A stretch of 10,805 nt of DNA, from contig JAGRAL010000199.1 of NCBI GenBank assembly GCA_020434605.1, forward strand, positions 1-10,805, given 5' to 3'. Position 1 is the stretch's first letter, and every line of letters begins with the position of its first letter. Origin of the DNA: Bdellovibrionales bacterium. Its GTDB lineage: Bacteria > Bdellovibrionota > Bdellovibrionia > Bdellovibrionales > UBA840. A program made the translations under genes and the position numbers. This document shows positions 1 through 6,218 of the stretch, one piece after another. The notes beneath the pieces were generated by a model. It did no database searches and was not told the DNA's origin. It saw only the letters and a list, made by a program, of their open reading frames with translations.

Positions 1-297
1 AACTAGATTTACACCACCAGTAGTACCAGAGGTAAAGATAATTTCTGTTTCTGATTTTGCGTTTATAAACTCTGCCACTAGCTTTCTACACTGCTCGTAT
101 TTTTCTGTAGCTTGCGAACTCAAAAAATGAATCCCTCTATGCACATTTGAAGTTTCGTTTAGATAATAAGAGCTAATCGCATCCACTACAGATTTTGGCT
201 TAAGCGTAGTTGCTGCGTTATCTAGATAAATCAGCGGATGACCATTCACCTTTCTATGTAAAATCGGAAATTGATTGCGTATTTCTTCTAAGTTCAT
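1..297 (-). CDS. sufS: SufS cysteine desulfurase, N-terminal part (cut by window edge)
   Basis: Only the first 99 codons are present; the gene runs off the left edge. SufS is a PLP-dependent class II cysteine desulfurase that removes sulfur from cysteine and passes it as persulfide to the SufBCD scaffold in the cytoplasm. The class V aminotransferase-fold start is clear: LDNAATT at residues 25-31, NVHRGIH at 51-57, and a phosphate-binding loop near 88-98 (FTSGTTGGVNL). The PLP lysine and the catalytic cysteine lie outside the window. The loop is slightly odd: E. coli-type enzymes usually read F-x-RGTTE here, whereas this one has Ser for Arg and Gly for Glu. The ATG follows the sufD stop by 7 nt. 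An AGG (304-306) overlapping that stop, 6 nt upstream, serves as Shine-Dalgarno. It is the fifth gene of the suf operon. No sufE/sufU or sufA is visible. Confidence 0.93.
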   Translation of the reverse strand, partial: MNLEEIRNQFPILHRKVNGHPLIYLDNAATTLKPKSVVDAISSYYLNETSNVHRGIHFLSSQATEKYEQCRKLVAEFINAKSETEIIFTSGTTGGVNLV

Positions 298-304
298 GCT
301 TTTC

Positions 305-1531
305 CTAAAATGAGTAATCTTTTAACTGTTTATCTATAAGGGGCATTAAATATTTTTGTATTTCAGCGTTTTCGATATGCAGTAACACATCTCTAACAAA
401 ACCAGAAGACAACATATGGATCGCAGCAGCTTTATCAATTCCTCTAGACGAAAAATAAAACAACTCCTCATCTGAAAACTTACCTAAAGTTGCACCATGA
501 TTACACTTTACATCGTCTGCATAAATCTCTAATTGTGGTTTAGTGTCTACCTCGGCAGTATTACTAAGTAGGATATTTTTATTAAGTTGAGAGGCAGCTG
601 TTCCGTCAGCGCCTACTGCCACAAATATTTTTCCATCAAAAACAGCTCTAGCAGTATTGTCTAGAATTCCCTTATAGTTTTGCTTACAAGTGGAGTTTGG
701 AGATAAATGATTAACAGCAATATGGTTATCAACGACTTGCTTATCCTTAAGAAGATATAAACCTTGTAAACTAGCGTTTACGTCTGCTGCTTTAATATCT
801 ACCTTTACATCTTGCCTTACTAAGCCACCGCCTAAATTCACTTGTGTGAAGTTTAAATTAGACCCTTTATCAAGGTAAACTTCAGTATTCTGATATTTGG
901 TAGCGGTCTTAGACTGATGCAGTTGAGTCCAATCAAGTCTACCGCCAGCATCTACTTGCACCATCAATTGATTATTTATAAAATGGGTATCACACGAAGA
1001 GTCCTCTAGCACAGATAGGCTGGCATTACTTTTGATAGTAACTACGACTAGATTTGCCCCGTAGTTTCCATCCACAGACTGGGCATGCTGAATGGCTACC
1101 GGCTCGCTGACAAGCTTAGTACAGCTTATATGATAACCAGTACTTACTGTGGCAACATTAAGGTTTGTAAATATATTTTTGTTTGTTAGCTTGTCTAGCT
1201 GTACAAGGTCTTTATCTATCGCATCTGAAAGTAAGCTTACACTAAGCCCATCAGGAAGCTTTGACCTACTAGAATCATAGATACCATTGATAAATACAAT
1301 CTTATAGGAAAAGCCATTTTGCTCTTCTAACGAAACTTTTTGATCTTTTGCATACTTGTATGAAGATTCAAATATAGGCCTAAGATCCAAATAGCGCCAA
1401 CTTTCATCGCGCCTTGTGGGAATAGCAGATACTAAAAAGGACTTCTTTGCGCCCTCTCTTAGTGCATTCAGTTTTATATCCGCTGATTGCGGACTTAAAA
1501 TTGTATTAAAGTTACTAGTCAACTGGCTCAA
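305..1531 (-). CDS. sufD: SufD, Fe-S cluster assembly scaffold subunit
   Basis: SufD is the partner of SufB in the SufB-SufC2-SufD complex, which builds Fe-S clusters in the cytoplasm and is linked to iron acquisition for the cluster. The 408-residue product has the usual SufD layout: a variable helical N-terminus, a long beta-helix core and a conserved C-terminal helical region. The DDVKCNHGATLG segment places H345 where the functionally important SufD histidine (His360 in E. coli) is expected. The DEELFYFSSRGID block that follows is the SufB/SufD C-terminal signature. The start is TTG, not ATG. An in-frame TGA lies four codons upstream (1541-1543) and no ATG or GTG occurs between it and the TTG. 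GAAGG at 1538-1542 is well placed. The start overlaps the sufC stop by 4 nt (TTGA), which suggests translational coupling. Confidence 0.95.
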   Translation of the reverse strand: MSQLTSNFNTILSPQSADIKLNALREGAKKSFLVSAIPTRRDESWRYLDLRPIFESSYKYAKDQKVSLEEQNGFSYKIVFINGIYDSSRSKLPDGLSVSLLSDAIDKDLVQLDKLTNKNIFTNLNVATVSTGYHISCTKLVSEPVAIQHAQSVDGNYGANLVVVTIKSNASLSVLEDSSCDTHFINNQLMVQVDAGGRLDWTQLHQSKTATKYQNTEVYLDKGSNLNFTQVNLGGGLVRQDVKVDIKAADVNASLQGLYLLKDKQVVDNHIAVNHLSPNSTCKQNYKGILDNTARAVFDGKIFVAVGADGTAASQLNKNILLSNTAEVDTKPQLEIYADDVKCNHGATLGKFSDEELFYFSSRGIDKAAAIHMLSSGFVRDVLLHIENAEIQKYLMPLIDKQLKDYSF

Positions 1532-2289
1532 TGCATACCTTCAGTAAGCCAATCATAGCCTTTTTTCTCTAGTTCAAGTGCAAGTGTATAATCGCCAGAT
1601 TTAATAATCTTACCACCAGCAAGCACATGAACAAAGTCTGGTTTAATATAATCTAGTAATCTCTGATAGTGAGTAATCATAATTACAGCGTTGTTTTTAT
1701 TTTTATACTGATTCACGCCGTTTGAAATAATCTTTAGTGCATCGATATCCAAGCCAGAATCGGTTTCATCTAAAATAGCAACTTTAGGATTTAAAACTAG
1801 AAGTTGTAAAATTTCATTTCGTTTTTTTTCTCCCCCAGAAAAACCTTCGTTAACTGGTCTATGTAAAAACGATGGATTCATATCTAGCTTCTTCATTTTT
1901 TCTTGGACAAAAATCTCAAACTCTTCCGCTGGCATAGGATCTACACCGTGATGCTTAGACAAAGCATTAAAAGAGGCTCTTAAAAATTCAAAGTTACTCA
2001 CACCCGGTATTTCAATCGGATATTGAAGTGCCAAGAAAACACCTTCTCTGGCTCTTTCATGAGACTCGAGATCTAAAAGATTAATGGCGTCAAACCCCGG
2101 AGTGTAACTAATCGTTCCGCCTGTAACATCATAAGATGGATGACCGGCTAAAATTTTTGATATTGTACTTTTTCCTGAGCCGTTGGGACCCATAATGGCA
2201 TGCACTTCCCCAGGCTTTACTGTCAGACTAAGTCCTTTAATAATCTCTTTCTCATTAATACTTGCAAAAACTTCTTTAAGATCTAACAC
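1528..2289 (-). CDS. sufC: SufC, Fe-S assembly ABC-type ATPase
   Basis: SufC is the soluble ABC ATPase of the SufBCD complex; ATP-driven dimerisation remodels SufB-SufD during cluster assembly. The 253-residue product has every nucleotide-binding motif: Walker A GPNGSGKST at 34-42, Q-loop Q89, an ABC signature of the SufC type (FSGGEKKR, 150-157), Walker B AILDETDSGLD at 171-181, and the H-switch H207 in MITH. The signature and DETDSGLD are characteristic of SufC rather than of transporter ATPases, and no membrane segment is present. The start codon is GTG, preceded by GGAG at 2297-2300 with a 7-nt spacer. The gene sits 10 nt after sufB and overlaps sufD by 4 nt. Confidence 0.97.
   Translation of the reverse strand: MLDLKEVFASINEKEIIKGLSLTVKPGEVHAIMGPNGSGKSTISKILAGHPSYDVTGGTISYTPGFDAINLLDLESHERAREGVFLALQYPIEIPGVSNFEFLRASFNALSKHHGVDPMPAEEFEIFVQEKMKKLDMNPSFLHRPVNEGFSGGEKKRNEILQLLVLNPKVAILDETDSGLDIDALKIISNGVNQYKNKNNAVIMITHYQRLLDYIKPDFVHVLAGGKIIKSGDYTLALELEKKGYDWLTEGMH
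1538..1542 (-). promoter_or_regulatory. Shine-Dalgarno fixing the TTG start of sufD
   Basis: On the minus strand GAAGG is followed by a 6-nt spacer (TATGCA) and then TTG. The ATG inside the spacer belongs to the sufC frame and is the second-last sense codon of sufC. Because the sufD frame is closed by a TGA just upstream, this ribosome site and the TTG are the only sensible sufD start. Confidence 0.7.
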
Positions 2290-2296
2290 CGCTTTT

Positions 2297-2300
2297 CTCC
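2297..2300 (-). promoter_or_regulatory. Shine-Dalgarno for the GTG start of sufC
   Basis: GGAG lies 7 nt before the GTG start and abuts the sufB TAG stop. It supports GTG as the true start, since the N-terminus beginning there matches the normal SufC length. Confidence 0.65.
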
Positions 2301-3733
2301 TAGCCCACGCTATTTTCTAGCTTTAACTCAATTAACTTTACGGCCTCTACTGAAAACTCCAGGGGAAGCTGTTTAAACACGTCCTTACAAAAACCATTTA
2401 CTAGCAGAGATATACTAGCCTCTGGTTCAATACCTCTAGACTGCAAATAAAAAAGTTGGTCTTCACTAATTCTTGAGGTAGAGGCCTCGTGTTCGATAAT
2501 TGCTGATTTATTTTTAACTTCAATATATGGATATGTATTTGCAGAACATTCTTTTCCAACCAACATAGAGTCGCATTGCGAGTAATTTCTTGCGCCTTCT
2601 GCTGAGGCCAATATTTTTACCAACCCTCTATAAGAGTTTTTAGATTTACCCGCTGAAATCCCTTTAGAAATGATTGTACTCTTCGTATTTTTACCAACGT
2701 GAATCATCTTGGTGCCGGTGTCTGCTTGCATATGGTCTTTTGTCAACGCTACAGAGTAAAAAGCGCCCTCAGACTCTTCTCCTTGTAATATGCAACTAGG
2801 GTATTTCCAAGTTATGGCAGAGCCAGATTCAACTTGCGTCCAAGAAATTTTCGAACGTTTACCAGCACACTTTCCTCTTTTGGTTACGAAATTATAAATA
2901 CCGCCTTTGCCATCTTCATCACCGGCATACCAGTTTTGCACTGTTGAGTAATTTACTTGCGCTGATTCGAGAGCAACAATTTCAACCACGGCAGCGTGCA
3001 ACTGATTCTCATCTCTCTGAGGAGCAGTACAACCCTCTAAGTAATTTACATAGCTATTATCATCGGCAATCAACAGAGTTCTTTCAAATTGCCCAGTTTC
3101 TCCCGCATTAATCCTAAAGTACGTCGAAAGATCTAAAGGACAAGTAACACCCTTAGGGATATAGCAAAATGATCCGTCGCTAAATACAGCTGCATTTAAC
3201 GCCGCAAAGTAATTGTCAGTGTGCGGAACAACAGACCCTAAATATTTTTTTACTAAATCAGGATGATTTTGAATGGCTTCGCTTATGGAACAAAATATCA
3301 CTCCTACTTTTTCTAGAACATCTTTGTTGGTTGTACCAATTGAAACAGAATCAAAGACTGCATCAATGGCTACTCCAGAGATTCGTTTTTGTTCAGACAG
3401 CGGTATTCCCAATTTTTCGAATGTCTTAAGTAACTCTGGATCTACCTCATCTAACGACTGCTTTTTCTTCATGCTCTTAGGGGCGGAATAGTATCTTAAG
3501 GCCTGGTAATCTATCGGTGGATAGTTTAAGTCTGCCCACTTAGGCTCTTCTAAAGTAAGCCAGTGTTGGTACGCCTTCAAACGATAGTTTAACATCCACT
3601 CAGGTTCATCTTTTATGGCAGATATTTTTCGAATGATATCTTCATTCAGACCTTTATCGATTTGATTGGTTTCAATATCAGTTACAAATCCAAATTTGTA
3701 TTTTGACTCTACTATACTCTTCGTTTCTGACAT
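2300..3733 (-). CDS. sufB: SufB, Fe-S cluster assembly scaffold
   Basis: SufB is the main scaffold on which Suf clusters are assembled, using sulfur delivered by SufS. The 477-residue product is of normal length and carries the family's strongly conserved blocks: EPEWMLNYRLKA near 43-54, CYIPKGVTCPLDLSTYFRIN at 190-209, NQLHAAVVE near 243-251, YSTVQNWY at 262-269, GGIYNFVTKRG at 278-288, SKISWTQVESGSAITWKYPS at 294-313, and the C-terminal SRISEDQLFYLQSRGI region. C396 (in GKECSANTYPY) matches the conserved C-terminal cysteine of SufB by motif (Cys405 in E. coli), and the acidic EDQ pair at 424-425 matches the proposed glutamate ligand region. The N-terminus (residues 1-28) is poorly conserved. 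The ATG overlaps the Rrf2 gene's stop by one base (TAATG), with AGGGAG at 3741-3746 upstream. Confidence 0.97.
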   Translation of the reverse strand: MSETKSIVESKYKFGFVTDIETNQIDKGLNEDIIRKISAIKDEPEWMLNYRLKAYQHWLTLEEPKWADLNYPPIDYQALRYYSAPKSMKKKQSLDEVDPELLKTFEKLGIPLSEQKRISGVAIDAVFDSVSIGTTNKDVLEKVGVIFCSISEAIQNHPDLVKKYLGSVVPHTDNYFAALNAAVFSDGSFCYIPKGVTCPLDLSTYFRINAGETGQFERTLLIADDNSYVNYLEGCTAPQRDENQLHAAVVEIVALESAQVNYSTVQNWYAGDEDGKGGIYNFVTKRGKCAGKRSKISWTQVESGSAITWKYPSCILQGEESEGAFYSVALTKDHMQADTGTKMIHVGKNTKSTIISKGISAGKSKNSYRGLVKILASAEGARNYSQCDSMLVGKECSANTYPYIEVKNKSAIIEHEASTSRISEDQLFYLQSRGIEPEASISLLVNGFCKDVFKQLPLEFSVEAVKLIELKLENSVG

Positions 3734-4164
3734 TACGAAACTCCCTGCATAGTATTGCGACTATCAAATAGGTCTATCACTTTTTGTTGTTGCAAAAAAC
3801 CCTGCAAGCTTTCATTTAGCTTTTGCATTGGGCTTACAACGTTACACTTGTTTTTTATTGGGCAATTTGTATTTGTCATTACACATTTCACTACCCCCTG
3901 TTTTCCTTCGATGATTTCGATGAGTTCAAACAAGCTTAGGTTTTGTAATTGCTTATCACTAAGTCTGTAGCCGCCGTGAGCACCCTGCTCGGATACCAAC
4001 CAAGACGCTGACGACAGTAATTGTAAAACTCTAGAGGTTGCATCAAACGGTAGCTGATATATTTCTGAAATCTCTTTTGCGGTAGTTAAAAGCTCTGCAT
4101 TTTTACCGCGCATGTGCCTCAAAGCAATAAGACCGTATTCTACTTTTTTATGTAATTTCAACAT
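3733..4164 (-). CDS. Rrf2-family (IscR/SufR-like) Fe-S regulator of the suf operon
   Basis: This 143-residue product has the Rrf2 layout: an N-terminal winged helix (1-75, starting MLKLHKKVEYGLIAL, with the wing motif GAHGGYRLS at 61-69), a dimerisation helix and a three-cysteine cluster loop at C94, C101 and C107. Proteins of this family bind an Fe-S cluster and repress or activate Fe-S biogenesis genes according to cluster status. Being the first gene of the suf operon, it probably regulates itself and sufBCDS. Two details differ from E. coli IscR. The first cysteine spacing is C-x6-C, whereas I recall C-x5-C in IscR. The histidine three residues after the last cysteine is also absent (V110 here). 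E9 occupies the position used as a carboxylate ligand in NsrR (Asp8) and RsrR (Glu8). A short AGG lies about 10 nt before the ATG. Which DNA site it binds cannot be told from the sequence. Confidence 0.88.
   Translation of the reverse strand: MLKLHKKVEYGLIALRHMRGKNAELLTTAKEISEIYQLPFDATSRVLQLLSSASWLVSEQGAHGGYRLSDKQLQNLSLFELIEIIEGKQGVVKCVMTNTNCPIKNKCNVVSPMQKLNESLQGFLQQQKVIDLFDSRNTMQGVS
3741..3746 (-). promoter_or_regulatory. Shine-Dalgarno for sufB inside the Rrf2 gene
   Basis: AGGGAG sits in the last codons of the Rrf2 gene, 7 nt before the sufB ATG. With the TAATG stop/start overlap, it makes coupled translation of regulator and sufB likely. Confidence 0.6.
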
Positions 4165-4196
4165 GTTATATGCCTAAGGGTTTAAAATTTAAATGA

Positions 4197-4225
4197 AAAC
4201 TACCTGAGAATGCATACATGGTCAA
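4197..4225 (-). promoter_or_regulatory. candidate sigma-70 promoter for the Rrf2-suf operon
   Basis: Reading the minus strand, TTGACC (4220-4225) is followed after 17 nt by TAGTTT (4197-4202), about 33 bp before the Rrf2 start codon. The -35 element is good and the -10 is poor (3 of 6). Just before TTGACC the sequence resembles one half of an IscR type-1 site (ATA-TTGAC), but no matching second half was found. The 118-bp divergent gap must hold the operon promoter, so location supports the call more than the motif does. Confidence 0.35.
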
Positions 4226-4282
4226 TATCTAAGTATTTTTTTAACTTATTTACTTTTAGCACCATCACTGTAGAACCTTGGT

Positions 4283-5008
4283 ATGCGTTTACTCGTTGTC
4301 AGCTTAGTAAGTATTCTACTCAGTGCTTGTGTCGTTCTTACACTAAGATACATAGGACTTAGCCAAGAACACATGACAAGAAAACACCCGTTTTTATCAG
4401 ATGGACCAATTATTTTTTCGGTTATGGGTGATTCTGGTATTGAAGAGTATCCAAGTCTTAAAAATATGGCTGAAACCAAAAAACGTTTACCACAAATCGG
4501 CTGGAGTCTGCCTCTTTATATAGAAAACGATAGCCTCGTTGCCAAGGTGAACGGACAAAGCATCCCGCTTAGTAAAATTTTAAGCAAATATCCAAATGAC
4601 TATTACTTTTTTCAAATCATGGAGAACAAAGAAAATATTAACTACCTTCTAAACGAGCAAATCAAAGCCTTTGATTTACAAGAGCGTGTTTTATTGTTTA
4701 GTCCATTTAGAAATGTACTCTTGCAGTTTCGCGAATTACGACCACATTGGCTAACAGGCTTATCCACACCTGAGGCAAATTTCTTTTTACTTTCGCACAA
4801 GCTTAAACTTGAGACAATCGCACCATTTCCTGCTGATTTTTTGTGGCTTGATATTGATAGCAAGGTTTGGTTGCAAGACTTATCAAAAGATGAGTTACAA
4901 CGCCGAAACAAATTTTTAATTTGCGATCCACTACTACAGACCCGTGGTTGCAAGGCTTATACAACAGATTCTCCTACCACATATAGTGCTGACCTAACGT
5001 CCAGTTAA
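4283..5008 (+). CDS. GDPD-like envelope protein lacking catalytic residues; lipoprotein or membrane-anchored
   Basis: The 241-residue product opens with a hydrophobic export segment ending in a lipobox, LSAC (C16). Residues after C16 are also hydrophobic, so an uncleaved membrane anchor is possible. The body reads like a shortened glycerophosphodiester phosphodiesterase barrel. MGDSGIEEYPSL at 48-59 lines up with the family's HRGDSG..ENT start. IPLSKILSKYPNDYYFFQI at 94-112 fits its I-P-T-L-E-E-x-L strand/helix. LLFSPFRNVLLQFRELRP at 137-154 fits the S-F-x3-x-L-x2-x-R-x2-x-P segment. RGCKAYTTDSPTTY at 221-234 fits the closing G-x-D-G-I-I-T-D-x-P motif. The catalytic and metal residues (His-Arg of HRG, Glu-x-Asp, His-Asp and the Glu of I-E-I-K) all appear replaced, so it is probably not an active phosphodiesterase. 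The family assignment is by eye and is inference. The gene lies 30 nt before tolQ and could share its transcript. No clear Shine-Dalgarno precedes the ATG. Confidence 0.6.
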   Translation: MRLLVVSLVSILLSACVVLTLRYIGLSQEHMTRKHPFLSDGPIIFSVMGDSGIEEYPSLKNMAETKKRLPQIGWSLPLYIENDSLVAKVNGQSIPLSKILSKYPNDYYFFQIMENKENINYLLNEQIKAFDLQERVLLFSPFRNVLLQFRELRPHWLTGLSTPEANFFLLSHKLKLETIAPFPADFLWLDIDSKVWLQDLSKDELQRRNKFLICDPLLQTRGCKAYTTDSPTTYSADLTSS

Positions 5009-5038
5009 AATGCCGCAGCCCCCTATCACTAGTCATCA

Positions 5039-5794
5039 ATGATAGAGAGTTTTACTCTTATGGGTATGATTAATTTAATACTTTCTCAATCCTACGCAAC
5101 CGAAGAAGCAATCAAAGTTCAAACTGGCGCATGGCACGCTATCATGTCTGCAAGCCCAGTGGTGCAACTTACACTTATTTTATTGGTAACCATGTCTGTT
5201 GTTTCATGGGCCATTATTTTTCATAAAAAAAAGGAGTTTCAAAAAGTTAGCGCTGAAAACGCCAAATTTTTAGATTTTTTTTGGGAAGCAAAATCGTTAG
5301 ATGAGATACACCGTGAATTAAGAAAATATAAAGAATCGCCACTAGCTGAAATCTTTCAATCTGGTTACAAAGAATTAATTAAGATTGTAGAAAATAAGAA
5401 AAATCCTAAGTCGCAATTTTCAGTGTCACAAATTGATAACATTCAACGAGTGCTCCGAAACTCTTCAGACAGAGAGATGAATCTTTTAGAAAACAAACTA
5501 AACTTTCTTGCTACCACAGGCAGCACAGGTCCTTTTATAGGTTTGTTTGGAACCGTTTGGGGAATCATGGGTTCGTTTCAAAAGATTGGCGCTACTGGTT
5601 CTGCTAACTTAGCCGTAGTTGCACCTGGTATTTCTGAAGCATTAATTGCAACAGCGATTGGTCTACTAGCAGCGATTCCTGCAGTAATTTTTTACAACCA
5701 CTTTAGCACTAAATTAAATTCTATCGATATGGATCTAGCTCAGTTTCAATCTGATCTATTGAATATCATTCGCCGTAACTTTGTATTGGATTAA
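5039..5794 (+). CDS. tolQ: TolQ, inner-membrane proton channel subunit
   Basis: TolQ forms the pentameric inner-membrane part of the Tol motor and, with TolR, uses the proton gradient to move TolA. The 251-residue product shows the MotA/ExbB/TolQ pattern: a first membrane helix at about 41-61, a cytoplasmic stretch with the helical hairpin, then paired helices at about 158-180 and 198-220. The segment GPFIGLFGTVWGIMGSF and APGISEALIATAIGLLAAIPAV are near-consensus. T159 and T205 match the conserved pore threonines of E. coli TolQ (Thr145, Thr178). The N-terminus before the first helix is about 20 residues longer than in E. coli. The first ATG lacks a Shine-Dalgarno, while ATG codons at 5060 and 5066 are alternatives; a GAGAG lies 10 nt before 5060. 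The following tolR start is 2 nt beyond the stop. Confidence 0.95.
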   Translation: MIESFTLMGMINLILSQSYATEEAIKVQTGAWHAIMSASPVVQLTLILLVTMSVVSWAIIFHKKKEFQKVSAENAKFLDFFWEAKSLDEIHRELRKYKESPLAEIFQSGYKELIKIVENKKNPKSQFSVSQIDNIQRVLRNSSDREMNLLENKLNFLATTGSTGPFIGLFGTVWGIMGSFQKIGATGSANLAVVAPGISEALIATAIGLLAAIPAVIFYNHFSTKLNSIDMDLAQFQSDLLNIIRRNFVLD

Positions 5795-5796
5795 TT

Positions 5797-6216
5797 ATGG
5801 GTATGTCAGGTCCTTCTGGAAGCAGAGGGAGAAGAGGAAAAATTAGCGAAATTAACGTAACCCCAATGGTCGATGTTATGCTCGTATTGCTTATCATTTT
5901 TATGGTGGCAGCTCCAATGATGCAACAAGGGATCGAAGTCGACTTACCTAAAACATCGCCCTCTGGTGTAAGCACTAATGAAGATCCATTCACACTTGTT
6001 GTGAAACAAAATCGATCTGTTTTTGCTGGAAGCGCTCAAATACAGTTAAACGAACTTAAAGAAAAATTAGCAGCTATCTTTGAAACCAGAAGAAACAAGC
6101 AAATATATATCCAGGCAGATCGACGCGTGGACTATGGCGTTGTTGCTGAAGTAATGGCCGAAGTGCGCGCCGCTGGAATTACAAACATTGGACTCATTAC
6201 TGAGCCAAAGCAGTAA
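5797..6216 (+). CDS. tolR: TolR, inner-membrane Tol motor subunit
   Basis: TolR (139 residues) is the ExbD/TolR-family partner of TolQ. It has a short basic cytoplasmic tail (about 1-20, Gly/Ser/Arg-rich), one membrane helix at about 24-42 and a periplasmic domain. The helix carries the key aspartate D26 in VTPMVDVMLVLLIIF, equivalent to the proton-carrying Asp23 of E. coli TolR. It continues into VAAPMMQQGIEVDLPKT, a near-consensus ExbD/TolR segment. The periplasmic part ends with IYIQADRRVDYGVVAEVM and GITNIGLITEP, the typical fold that can bind peptidoglycan. The gene lies between tolQ and tolA in a fixed spacing of TAATTATG at both ends. A weak GGA about 8 nt before the start is the only ribosome-site candidate, so coupling with tolQ is likely. 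Confidence 0.95.
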   Translation: MGMSGPSGSRGRRGKISEINVTPMVDVMLVLLIIFMVAAPMMQQGIEVDLPKTSPSGVSTNEDPFTLVVKQNRSVFAGSAQIQLNELKEKLAAIFETRRNKQIYIQADRRVDYGVVAEVMAEVRAAGITNIGLITEPKQ

Positions 6217-6218
6217 TT

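Noticed and set aside
3273..3491. 72-codon plus-strand reading frame inside sufB
   Set aside because: It is antisense to strongly conserved SufB sequence, has no ribosome site and resembles no protein; it is a coding shadow.
305..3733. Similarity between the C-terminal parts of sufD and sufB as a repeat
   Set aside because: SufB and SufD are ancient paralogues; the shared FYxxSRGI-type motif is family resemblance, not a DNA repeat.
4181..4193. TTTAAAATTTAAA near-palindrome upstream of the Rrf2 gene
   Set aside because: It is made only of A and T in an AT-rich leader, where such symmetry is expected by chance; no other support for an operator.
4982..4987. TATAGT as a -10 box for a separate tolQ promoter
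   Set aside because: It lies in the coding end of the GDPD-like gene, and no -35-like hexamer is found 16-18 nt upstream.
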